Assembly: GCF_004570875.1 (NCBI RefSeq)
Contig: NZ_SPQK01000022.1
Span: forward strand, 1-64,000
Reading direction: 5' to 3'
Length of the DNA: 64,000 nucleotides
From: Blastococcus sp. CT_GayMR16
GTDB taxonomy: Bacteria; Actinomycetota; Actinomycetes; Mycobacteriales; Geodermatophilaceae
Shown: positions 1-7,995 of the stretch, in pieces
Position numbering within the stretch: the stretch's first letter is position 1
Layout of the letters: the number at the start of each line of letters is the position of its first letter
Position numbers and translations under genes: made by a program
Notes under the pieces: generated by a model
Told to the model about the DNA's origin: nothing
What the model saw: only the letters and a program-made list of their open reading frames with translations
Databases searched by the model: none

Positions 1-693
1 GCCGGCCCGCCGCCCGCCGGTCCGCCGCCGGTCCCGGAGGCCGGGCAGGAGTGGACGGGTGGACCCCGCTTCGGCGAGGGCCCGCGCGCCGTCGACCCGA
101 TGGAACGCGCCTTCCGGCCCCAGACCGACCTCGTCGGGGCCCAGGGGTGGGCGCTCCAGCACGGCTGGACGATCTCCGACGGCGACGGTCCCCAGGACGC
201 CGTGCTGCGGGACCTGATCGCGTCCTCACCGGTCCGCGCGGGCAAGGAGGCGCGGCCGGCGAGCGTGCTGCGCGGCCGCGCGGGCGCCCTCGAGTTCGTG
301 GCCTTCGACATCGCCTACCCGGTGGGCAAGTCGCTCGTCGCGGAGTACGCGGTGACCGCGGCGCCCCTGCTCGGCGCCGTCCCGGGGCTGCGGCTGTCCC
401 CCGCGCGGTTCTGGCGGCACCGGACCGGCGGGCTCGTCCCGATCGTCAGCGGCAACGAGGCGTTCGACGCCCGCTGGCTGCTGCTGGCCCCGGAGGACAC
501 CCCGCAGGTGCGCCGGCTCGTGCAGGACCCGGCCGTCCAGGGCCTGCTCCTGGGCACCGACGACGGCGACGAGTTCTGGATCGGCGCCGGGCACCTGGCG
601 GCCGTCCGGCCCGACGGGCACCGTCCGCTGCTGATCGAGCACCATGTCCGGTTGCTGACCGCGCTCGTCGGCGCCCTCGCCGCCGGCTACTGA
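1..693 (+). CDS. Hypothetical protein, probably cut at its N-terminus
   Basis: The reading frame is open from the first base to the TGA at 691-693, giving 230 visible residues. The first 33 are Pro/Gly-rich and look like a linker. The first in-frame ATG is at 100 (MERAF...), but no Shine-Dalgarno sequence precedes it, so the true start probably lies before the window. From residue 34 on the protein looks like one compact soluble domain with no membrane segment and no motif I recognise. The ABC transporter start follows 11 bases after the stop, so the two may be cotranscribed. Function unknown. Confidence 0.6.
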   Translation, partial: AGPPPAGPPPVPEAGQEWTGGPRFGEGPRAVDPMERAFRPQTDLVGAQGWALQHGWTISDGDGPQDAVLRDLIASSPVRAGKEARPASVLRGRAGALEFVAFDIAYPVGKSLVAEYAVTAAPLLGAVPGLRLSPARFWRHRTGGLVPIVSGNEAFDARWLLLAPEDTPQVRRLVQDPAVQGLLLGTDDGDEFWIGAGHLAAVRPDGHRPLLIEHHVRLLTALVGALAAGY

Positions 694-704
694 AGGCTGC
701 TGCG

Positions 705-2480
705 CTGACCGAGGATTCCGGGCCGGCGACCGCACCGGCGGCCGGCCTGCGCCAGCTGCTGCCCTTGCTGCGCCCGCACCGGCGGTCGCTGGGGCTGGCC
801 GCCGGTCTGTCCCTGGTGGGTGCGGCGGCCGCGCTGGCTCAGCCGCTGCTCGTCGCGCGGGTCATCGACGCGGTCGGTGACGGCCGGTCGGTGCTGGCGG
901 CGGTGCTGGTGCTGGTCGTCGTCCTGCTCGCGGCGTCGGCGCTCGGCGCGGGTCAGCAGTACCTGTTGCAGCGCACCGCGGAGGGCGTCGTCCTCACCAC
1001 CCGGCTCCGCCTCGCCGACCGGCTGCTGCGGCTCCCGGTCGCCGAGTACGACCGCCGGCGCACCGGCGACCTGATGTCGCGGGTCGGCGCGGACACCACG
1101 CTCCTGCGCGCGACCGTCACCTCCGGCGTCGTCGAGGTGGCCGGCTCGGTGGTCATCGCCGTCGGGGCGCTCGTGGCCATGGCGCTGGTGGATGTCTGGC
1201 TGCTGCTCCTGACGGTGGTCGCGGTGTCGGTCGGGCTGGTCTCGGTCGTCCTGGTCTCGCGGGGTGTCCGCCGGCTGTCGCGGCAGGCCCAGGAGGCGGT
1301 GGGCGCGATGTCCGCGGCCGTGGAACGCGCACTGTCCGCGGTCCGGACGATCCGAGCGAGCGGCGCGACCGGCCGCGAGGTGGCCGGGGTAGGGGTGAGT
1401 GCCCGCCGGTCGTACGAGGCGGGAGTGCGGGTCGCCCGGCTGGAGGCCATGGTCTCCCCGATCGGCTCGATCGCGGTGCAGGGCGCCTTCCTCGCCGTCC
1501 TGGGGGTGGGCGGCTACCGGGTCGCGAGCGGCTCGATCGACGTCGCGGCCCTGGTCGCGTTCATCCTCTACCTGTTCCTGCTGGTCATGCCCCTGGGCCG
1601 GATGATCGGCGCCTGGACGCAGCTGCAGACCGGTCTGGGCGCGCTGGCCCGGATCCAGGAGATCCTCGCGCTCGAGCCGGAGGACGACGAACGCCCGCAG
1701 CGGCCGCCCGCTCCGGGACCTCGACCGGGTTCGGCCCCGGCGCCGTTGCTGGAGCTCGAGGACGTCTCGTTCGCCTACGCCGACGGGAGGCGGGTGCTCG
1801 ACGGGGTGTCGCTGCAGGTGCCGGCGGGCAGCCGGGTCGCCCTGGTCGGTCCCTCCGGAGCCGGGAAGTCGACGATCCTCGCGCTCGTCGAGGGCTTCTA
1901 CGCCCTCGACGGCGGCGTCGTCCGGTGGGCGGGCACCGACGTCCGGGAGATGCCGCGCGCGGCGCTGCGGGCCCGGCTGGGCTACGTGGAGCAGGAGGCT
2001 CCGGTGCTGGCCGGGACGGTCCGCGACAACCTGCTGCTGACCCGGCCAGACGCGACCGACCCCGAGCTCTGGGCCGTGCTCGCCGACGTGGGCCTCACCG
2101 ACGTCGTCCGCCGGTCACCCCGCGGCCTCGACGTGCTGGTCGGCGACGAGGGCGTGCTGCTGTCGGGCGGTGAGCGCCAGCGCCTGGCCATCGCGCGGTC
2201 GCTGCTGGCGCGGCCGGCGCTGCTGCTGCTGGACGAGCCGACCGCGAGCCTCGACGCCCGCAACGAGCAGCTGCTGCGCGACACCCTCGCCGCGGCGTCG
2301 GCCGACCGCGCGCTGCTGGTGGTCGCGCACCGGCTGTCCACGGTGCTCAACAGCGACGAGATCGTGGTGCTCGACGCCGGCCGCGTGGTCGCCCGCGGCA
2401 CCCACGCGGAGCTGGTGGAGTCCAGCCCGCTCTACCGCGAGCTGGCCACCGCCCAGCTGCTCGTGTCAGGTCGAGAATGA
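705..2480 (+). CDS. ABC transporter, fused permease and ATP-binding protein (exporter type)
   Basis: A half-transporter of about 591 residues that should dimerise in the membrane and use ATP to export an unknown substrate. The first ~310 residues hold six hydrophobic segments (ABC transmembrane type 1). The nucleotide-binding domain shows Walker A GPSGAGKST near residue 382, signature LSGGERQR near 486, Walker B LLLLDEP near 506 and an H-loop AHRLST near 539. No ATG, GTG or TTG lies near the conserved N-terminus. The best start is CTG 705, 8 bases after GAAGG at 692-696, which overlaps the stop of the gene before. The frame stays open far upstream, but that part is antisense-like shadow. The substrate cannot be read from sequence. 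Confidence 0.88.
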   Translation: MTEDSGPATAPAAGLRQLLPLLRPHRRSLGLAAGLSLVGAAAALAQPLLVARVIDAVGDGRSVLAAVLVLVVVLLAASALGAGQQYLLQRTAEGVVLTTRLRLADRLLRLPVAEYDRRRTGDLMSRVGADTTLLRATVTSGVVEVAGSVVIAVGALVAMALVDVWLLLLTVVAVSVGLVSVVLVSRGVRRLSRQAQEAVGAMSAAVERALSAVRTIRASGATGREVAGVGVSARRSYEAGVRVARLEAMVSPIGSIAVQGAFLAVLGVGGYRVASGSIDVAALVAFILYLFLLVMPLGRMIGAWTQLQTGLGALARIQEILALEPEDDERPQRPPAPGPRPGSAPAPLLELEDVSFAYADGRRVLDGVSLQVPAGSRVALVGPSGAGKSTILALVEGFYALDGGVVRWAGTDVREMPRAALRARLGYVEQEAPVLAGTVRDNLLLTRPDATDPELWAVLADVGLTDVVRRSPRGLDVLVGDEGVLLSGGERQRLAIARSLLARPALLLLDEPTASLDARNEQLLRDTLAAASADRALLVVAHRLSTVLNSDEIVVLDAGRVVARGTHAELVESSPLYRELATAQLLVSGRE

Positions 2481-2497
2481 TCAGGTCACCTGATCAT
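2477..2497. repeat. 21-base palindrome over the ABC transporter stop codon
   Basis: ATGATCAGGT and ACCTGATCAT are perfect 10-base inverted arms around a single C. The left arm contains the TGA stop of the ABC gene (2478-2480). This could be a protein-binding site; a hairpin would have no real loop. No regulator is adjacent. Confidence 0.5.
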
Positions 2498-2499
2498 CA

Positions 2500-2554
2500 G
2501 GGGTCCTGGCTCACCGTCGACGCTGAGCCAGGACCCCGAACGGTGAGCCAGGAC
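2500..2554. terminator. Terminator-like hairpin with an alternative third arm
   Basis: Bases 2500-2513 pair perfectly with 2524-2537 (14 bp, 10-base loop). A third copy at 2540-2554 is an exact complement of 2504-2518, so it competes for the first arm with a 15-bp stem. The element lies between the convergent ABC transporter and the epimerase-like gene and can serve both strands. There is no U-tract, as is usual for actinobacterial terminators. Confidence 0.7.
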
Positions 2555-2565
2555 GGCGCCGCTCG

Positions 2566-4047
2566 TCAGCTCTGCTGCTCGGCGGCGCGGGTGAGGCCGC
2601 GGATCATGCCGCCGAAGACGATGCCGTGGAAGGCCGCGACCGCCCACCAGTAGAGATGGCCGGCGAGGCCGTGCGGGGCGAAGGTGGCGCGCTGCCGGAG
2701 CACCGTCCCGCCATCGACGCCGTCGTGTTCCACGTGGAACTCGAGCCAGGCCAGACCGGGCACCCGCATCTCCGCGCGCAACCGGAGGAGCCGGCCATCC
2801 TCGCGCGCCTCGACCCGCCAGAAGTCCAGCGCGTCGCCGACGAACAGGCGGTTCGGGTCCCGCCGGCCGCGGCGCAGACCGACGCCGCCGACCCACCGGT
2901 CCATCCAGCCCCGCACCCGCCAGGCCAGTGGGAACGAGTACCAGCCGTTCTCACCGCCGATCCCCTCGACCACCCGCCACACCTCCTCCGCGGACGCGGT
3001 CGTGGTTCGGGTGCGCTCGTCGACGTAGAGGGTGCCGCCGGCCCAGTCCGGGTCGGTCGGCAGCGGATCGGACGGCGCCCCGGGCACCGATGCCGACGCC
3101 CACCGCGTGGTGACGGCGGAGTCGCGGACGCGCTGCACCGCGAGCCGCACCGCCTCGTCGAAGCCGAGCAGGCCCTCGGGCGGATCCGGGACGTACTCGG
3201 CGATGTCGTGCTCCCGGCACACCACGGTGTTGCGCAGCGACTCCACCAGCGGGCGGGCGATCCCCGCCGGCACGGGGGTGATCAGGCCGACCCAGTGGCT
3301 GGACAGCGACGGCGAGAACAACGGCACCGGCAGGATCCGGCGGCGGGGGAGCTCCGCCACCGCCGCGTATCGCTGCATCATCTCGGCGTAGTTCATCTGG
3401 TCGGGGCCGCCGATGTCGAAGGCCCGGTGCACCGAACCCGGCAGGGTCGCGCAGCCGACGAGGTAGCGCAGCACGTCCCGGACGGCGATGGGCTGGATCC
3501 GGCTGTGCACCCAGCGCGGGGTGACCATGACCGGTAGCCGCTCGGTGAGGTAGCGCAGCATCTCGAACGAGGCCGAGCCCGAGCCGAGCACGACCGCCGC
3601 CCGCAGCACCACGGTGGGCACGCCCGAGCCGAGCAGGATGTCGGCGACCTCCGTCCGCGAGCGCAGGTGCGGGGAGAGCTCCTCCTCCTCCGGGACCAGC
3701 GCCCCGAGGTAGACCAGCCGGCCGATCCCCGCCTTGCCGACGGCCCGCGCCATGACCTCCGCCGTCCGCCGGTCGGTCTCCTCGAACTCCGGGCCGCTGC
3801 CGAGCGCGTGCACCAGGTAGTAGACGACGTCGGCCCCCGCGCAGGCCGTGGCGACCTGGTCGGCGTCGGCGGCATCGGCGCGGACGATCTCGACCTGCCC
3901 GGCCCATGGGTGGTCACGCAGCCGGTCGGGTGAGCGGGTCATCACCCGGACGCGGTGCCCTGCCGCGAGCAGTTCGGGCACCAGCCGCCCGCCGATGTAG
4001 CCGGTCGCGCCGGTGACGAGGCAGAGCTTCGATGCATCGGGGGCCAT
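2566..4047 (-). CDS. NAD(P)-dependent epimerase-like SDR with C-terminal DUF2867 domain
   Basis: A 493-residue soluble protein. The N-terminal half is an extended/atypical SDR fold, with the dinucleotide-binding motif TGATGYIGG near residue 10 and a YbjT-like sequence through about residue 300. The C-terminal ~150 residues (from about 340) look like the DUF2867 domain often fused to such SDRs, which has a START/SRPBCC-like fold. The catalytic Tyr-x-x-x-Lys of classical SDRs is not obvious, so an oxidoreductase activity is not assured. The ATG at 4047 is chosen because the nucleotide-binding strand follows at once; the longer open frame upstream is low-complexity. It is divergent from the permease, with 130 bases between starts. 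The coding sequence contains one parS-like site. Confidence 0.82.
   Translation of the reverse strand: MAPDASKLCLVTGATGYIGGRLVPELLAAGHRVRVMTRSPDRLRDHPWAGQVEIVRADAADADQVATACAGADVVYYLVHALGSGPEFEETDRRTAEVMARAVGKAGIGRLVYLGALVPEEEELSPHLRSRTEVADILLGSGVPTVVLRAAVVLGSGSASFEMLRYLTERLPVMVTPRWVHSRIQPIAVRDVLRYLVGCATLPGSVHRAFDIGGPDQMNYAEMMQRYAAVAELPRRRILPVPLFSPSLSSHWVGLITPVPAGIARPLVESLRNTVVCREHDIAEYVPDPPEGLLGFDEAVRLAVQRVRDSAVTTRWASASVPGAPSDPLPTDPDWAGGTLYVDERTRTTTASAEEVWRVVEGIGGENGWYSFPLAWRVRGWMDRWVGGVGLRRGRRDPNRLFVGDALDFWRVEAREDGRLLRLRAEMRVPGLAWLEFHVEHDGVDGGTVLRQRATFAPHGLAGHLYWWAVAAFHGIVFGGMIRGLTRAAEQQS
2727..2740. promoter_or_regulatory. parS-like site 1 (GTTCCACGTGGAAC)
   Basis: A perfect 14-bp palindrome inside the SDR coding sequence. 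It resembles the ParB-binding parS consensus TGTTTCACGTGAAACA, and the same 14 bases recur at 27273 and 35133. Many bacterial parS sites lie in coding DNA near the origin. ParB binding is inferred. Confidence 0.6.
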
Positions 4048-4177
4048 GCGACCGAGTGTCGGCGCGTTCGGCGGGGACCGCTCGGAGCGCTCGAATCGCG
4101 AGCGGGGGGCCCACCCAGGACGATCATCCGCACCGGCCGACGGGAGTCGTCCGCGCATCCGTCCGCAGGAGGACCCG

Positions 4178-5602
4178 ATGGCCGACGCCGCCACCGCCGA
4201 CGAGCGAACCTCCGACGGTCAGCCCGCCCTGCGGCGGGTGATGGGTCCCGGACTGCTCCTGCTGTTCATCGTCGGCGACATCCTGGGCACGGGCATCTAC
4301 GCGCTCACCGGCCAGGTGGCCGCGGAGGTCGGCGGCGTCGTCTGGCTGCCCTTCCTGGTCGCCTTCCTCGTCGCGTTGATCACCGCGTTCAGCTACCTGG
4401 AGCTGGTGACCAAGTACCCGCAGGCGGCCGGTGCGGCGCTCTACACCCACAAGGCCTTCGGCATCCACTTCCTGACGTTCATCGTCGCGTTCGCGGTGAT
4501 GAGCTCGGGGATCACCTCGGCGTCCACCGCCGCGCGGGCGTTCAGCGCGAACGCGGCCAGCGTGTTCGGGCTCGGCTTCGAGGACGGCATCGGCATCACC
4601 CTCATCGGGCTGGGCTTCATGACCCTGGTGGCGCTGGTCAACCACCGCGGGGTGGGCGAGAGCGTCAAGGCCAACGTCGTCCTCACCTGTGTGGAGCTGA
4701 CCGGCCTGCTGATCGTCATCGGTGTCGGCGTCTGGGCGCTCGGCATCGGGGAGGGCGACTTCTCACGGGTGACCGAGTTCGACACCGGCGAGCGGTCGCT
4801 GGTCGGCGGCGTCATCGCCGCCACCGGGCTGGCGTTCTTCGCGATGGTGGGCTTCGAGGACTCGGTGAACATGGCCGAGGAGTGCAAGGAACCGCGGCAG
4901 ATCTTCCCCAAGGTGCTCCTCGGCGGTCTGGTCGCCACCGGCGTGATCTACGTGCTCGTCTCGATCTCGGCCATCGCGCTGGTGCCTGCCGACGACCTGA
5001 GCCAGGGCGACACCCCGCTGCTGCAGGTGGTCGAGGCGGGGGCGCCGGGCTTCCCGATCGGCGTCTTCGGCGTGATCACGATGTTCGCCGTCGCCAACTC
5101 CGCGCTGATCAACATGCTGATGGCCAGCCGGCTGGTCTACGGCCTGAGCAAGGAGCGGGTGCTGCCGCCGTTCCTCGGGAAGGTCCACCCGGGGCGGCGC
5201 ACGCCCACGACGGCGATCCTCTTCACCACGGCGCTGGCCTTCGGCCTGATCACCTTCGTCGGCGCCGTCCCGGCGCTCGGCGGGACCACGGCGCTGCTGC
5301 TGCTGATGGTGTTCACCGTCGTCAACGTGGCGGTCCTGGTCCTGCGCAAGGACCCGGTGGACGCCGACCACTTCCGCACACCCACGGTGCTGCCGGTCGT
5401 CGGGGCGCTCGCCTGCGCCTACCTCGCGACGCCCTGGGCCGGCCGCCCGGCCGAGCAGTACAAGATCGCCGGAATCCTGCTGGCGATCGGCGTCGTCCTC
5501 TGGGGAGTGACCGTTCTCGTCAACAAGCGGACCGGGGCCGAGGTGCCGCGTTTCGACCCGAGCCACCTCAGCGGGGACGGCCCGCAGGGACCCCGCAACT
5601 GA
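4178..5602 (+). CDS. APC-superfamily amino acid permease
   Basis: A 474-residue integral membrane protein with about twelve hydrophobic helices. The first helix carries the glycine-rich GDILGTGIYALTG sequence typical of APC transporters, where the unwound helix contacts substrate. It should import an amino acid or polyamine by proton symport or exchange; the specific substrate is unknown. The ATG at 4178 has AGGAGG five bases upstream and follows directly on the promoter region shared with the divergent SDR gene. The C-terminus ends in a short charged cytoplasmic tail. It stands alone before gyrB; the dnaN/recF genes often found beside gyrB are absent here. Confidence 0.88.
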   Translation: MADAATADERTSDGQPALRRVMGPGLLLLFIVGDILGTGIYALTGQVAAEVGGVVWLPFLVAFLVALITAFSYLELVTKYPQAAGAALYTHKAFGIHFLTFIVAFAVMSSGITSASTAARAFSANAASVFGLGFEDGIGITLIGLGFMTLVALVNHRGVGESVKANVVLTCVELTGLLIVIGVGVWALGIGEGDFSRVTEFDTGERSLVGGVIAATGLAFFAMVGFEDSVNMAEECKEPRQIFPKVLLGGLVATGVIYVLVSISAIALVPADDLSQGDTPLLQVVEAGAPGFPIGVFGVITMFAVANSALINMLMASRLVYGLSKERVLPPFLGKVHPGRRTPTTAILFTTALAFGLITFVGAVPALGGTTALLLLMVFTVVNVAVLVLRKDPVDADHFRTPTVLPVVGALACAYLATPWAGRPAEQYKIAGILLAIGVVLWGVTVLVNKRTGAEVPRFDPSHLSGDGPQGPRN

Positions 5603-5843
5603 CGACGGCGGTCAGCCGCCCGAGGACGGCGTGTCAAGCCCCGGGGCAGCATCGGTGGTGGCAGGCGTGCCGGAAGTGGCCCAGACACGACGTCAGGGCG
5701 TGGACGACGGCATTCGGCGTCGGTGACCCGGTATCGTGGAGGACAGAAACCGCCAGCAACCGGCTCAGCGCCGTTCTGCGCTCATTCTGCCCCTGCCGTC
5801 ATCGGGGTCGCATGCCGCCGGTTGCGCGAACGAAAGGCCCCAC

Positions 5844-7877
5844 GTGGTCGCTCCGCCGAAGACCGAGAACGCCTACTCCGGCAGTTCCATCACCGTTCTC
5901 GAGGGCCTCGAGGCGGTCCGCAAGCGCCCGGGCATGTACATCGGCTCCACCGGTGAGCGCGGCCTGCACCACATGGTGTGGGAGGTCGTCGACAACTCCG
6001 TCGACGAGGCGCTGGCCGGGCACGCCGACACCGTCCACGTCACCCTGCTCGCCGACGGTGGCGTCCGGGTCGAGGACAACGGCCGTGGTTTCCCGGTGGA
6101 CATGCACCCGGTCGAGAAGCGGCCCACCCTCGAGGTGATCATGACCGTCCTGCACGCGGGCGGGAAGTTCGACGGCAAGAGCTACGGCGTCTCCGGCGGT
6201 CTGCACGGCGTCGGCGTGACCGTCGTCAACGCCCTGTCGAAGCGGCTCGAGGTGAACGTCTGGCGTGACGGCGCCGAGTGGTTCCAGCGCTACGACCTGG
6301 CCAAGCCCGGCCCGCTCGAGGAGGTCGGCCCGACGAAGAAGCGCGGCTCGGTGGTCACGTTCTGGGCCGACGGGGACATCTTCGAGACGACGAACTACTC
6401 GTTCGACACCATCAACCGGCGCCTGCAGGAGATGGCCTTCCTGAACAAGGGCCTGACCATCGTCCTGCGCGACGAGCGCCCGGGTCAGGGCAAGGCCCAG
6501 ACCGGCCTGGCCGACGAGATCACCCTCGCCGAGGCCGCCCCCGAGGCGGGTGCGGAGGCAGCGGCCTTCGAGGCCACCGAGATCACCTACCGGTACGACG
6601 GCGGCCTCGAGGACTACGTCCGGCACATCAACGCCAAGAAGTCGCCGATCCACAAGTCCATCGTCAGCTTCTCCGCCGACGGCGTGGGCAAGAACGACAT
6701 GGCGATGAGCCTCGACGTCGCGATGCAGTGGTCCGACGCCTACTCCGAGTCGGTCTACACGTTCGCCAACGTCATCAACACCCACGAGGGCGGTACCCAC
6801 GAGGAGGGCTTCCGTGCGGCGCTGACGTCGATCGTCAACCGGTACGCGGTGGACAAGAAGATCCTCAAGGAGAAGGACGAGAAGCTCACGGGTGAGGACA
6901 TCCGCGAGGGTCTCGCCGCGATCGTCTCGGTGAAGCTCGGCGACCCGCAGTTCGAGGGCCAGACGAAGACCAAGCTCGGCAACACCGAGGTCAAGGGCTT
7001 CGTCCAGCGGGTCTGCAACGAGCAGATCACCCACTGGTTCGAGGCGAACCCGGCCGAGGCGAAGACGATCATCACCAAGGCGTCGTCCGCCGCCCGGGCC
7101 CGGCGCGCGGCCCAGGACGCGCGCAAGCTCGCCCGCAAGAACCTGCTGAGCAACAACTCACTGCCGGGCAAGCTCGCCGACTGCCGCTCCACCGACCCGC
7201 GCAACTCCGAGGTCTACATCGTGGAGGGCGACTCGGCCGGCGGTTCGGCCAAGTCCGGCCGCGACTCGATGTTCCAGGCGATCCTGCCCATCCGCGGCAA
7301 GATCATCAACGTCGAGAAGGCGCGCATCGACCGGGTCCTCAAGAACAACGAGGTCCAGTCGATGATCACGGCCTTCGGCACGGGCATCCACGACGAGTTC
7401 GACCTGACGAAGCTCCGCTATCACAAGATCATCCTGATGGCGGACGCCGACGTCGACGGCCAGCACATCCGCACGCTGCTGCTCACGCTGCTGTTCCGCT
7501 TCATGCGGCCGCTGGTCGAGGCCGGGCACGTGTACCTCGCGCAGCCGCCGCTGTACAAGATCAAGTGGGGCGGCAAGGTCGGTGACGAGTACGTCTACAC
7601 CGACAAGGAGAAGGAAGGCGCGCTCCGTCTCGGCGCCGAGGCCGGTCGCAAGATCAAGGACGACGCCATCCAGCGCTTCAAGGGGCTCGGCGAGATGAAC
7701 GCCACCGAGCTGTGGGAGACCACGATGAACCCGGAGACGCGGGTGCTGCTCCAGGTGACCCTCGAGGACGCCGCCACGGCCGACGAGCTGTTCAGCATCC
7801 TCATGGGTGAGGACGTCGAGGCCCGCCGCAGCTTCATCACCCGCAACGCCAAGGACGTCCGCTTCCTCGATGTCTGA
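5844..7877 (+). CDS. gyrB: DNA gyrase subunit B
   Basis: The ATPase subunit of gyrase, 677 residues; with GyrA it introduces negative supercoils. The GHKL ATPase motifs are visible: [11 protein letters not shown] near residue 50, DNGRGFPVD near 75 and the Gly-rich lid [14 protein letters not shown] near 118. The TOPRIM domain has [14 protein letters not shown] near 461 and DADVDG near 534 for the catalytic metals. The C-terminal GyrA-contacting segment is complete. The GTG at 5844 follows GAAAGG with six bases spacing and gives the usual short actinobacterial N-terminus before [12 protein letters not shown]. The gene is followed 118 bases later by gyrA. The 241 bases upstream hold no gene; I see no clear promoter there. 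Confidence 0.98.
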   Translation: MVAPPKTENAYSGSSITVLEGLEAVRKRPGMYIGSTGERGLHHMVWEVVDNSVDEALAGHADTVHVTLLADGGVRVEDNGRGFPVDMHPVEKRPTLEVIMTVLHAGGKFDGKSYGVSGGLHGVGVTVVNALSKRLEVNVWRDGAEWFQRYDLAKPGPLEEVGPTKKRGSVVTFWADGDIFETTNYSFDTINRRLQEMAFLNKGLTIVLRDERPGQGKAQTGLADEITLAEAAPEAGAEAAAFEATEITYRYDGGLEDYVRHINAKKSPIHKSIVSFSADGVGKNDMAMSLDVAMQWSDAYSESVYTFANVINTHEGGTHEEGFRAALTSIVNRYAVDKKILKEKDEKLTGEDIREGLAAIVSVKLGDPQFEGQTKTKLGNTEVKGFVQRVCNEQITHWFEANPAEAKTIITKASSAARARRAAQDARKLARKNLLSNNSLPGKLADCRSTDPRNSEVYIVEGDSAGGSAKSGRDSMFQAILPIRGKIINVEKARIDRVLKNNEVQSMITAFGTGIHDEFDLTKLRYHKIILMADADVDGQHIRTLLLTLLFRFMRPLVEAGHVYLAQPPLYKIKWGGKVGDEYVYTDKEKEGALRLGAEAGRKIKDDAIQRFKGLGEMNATELWETTMNPETRVLLQVTLEDAATADELFSILMGEDVEARRSFITRNAKDVRFLDV

Positions 7878-7884
7878 TGAAGGA

Positions 7885-7938
7885 CCCCCTCGGCCCCCAC
7901 GCCTCGCTCCGCTCGGCGCGGGACCCTGCGAGGGGGCC
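7885..7938. terminator. Possible attenuating hairpin between gyrB and gyrA
   Basis: CCCCCTCG (7885-7892) can pair with CGAGGGGG (7929-7936), or GGCCCCC (7892-7898) with GGGGGCC (7932-7938). The two pairings exclude each other. The stem is short for a full terminator and the genes are normally coexpressed, so partial termination or mRNA stabilisation is as likely. Confidence 0.35.
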
Positions 7939-7995
7939 GATCGGTGGTCCGAGACCGACGTCCACTCCCTCTGCTTCGAACCGGAGATCTGAACC

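Noticed and set aside
51-2480. Long forward frame starting at 51 as an 809-residue protein
   Set aside because: The first ~218 residues are a shadow of the hypothetical gene in another frame. Only the part from about 705 is the transporter.
5603-5843. Promoter of gyrB near TATCGT at about 5732
   Set aside because: No matching -35 element at the right spacing; too weak to call.
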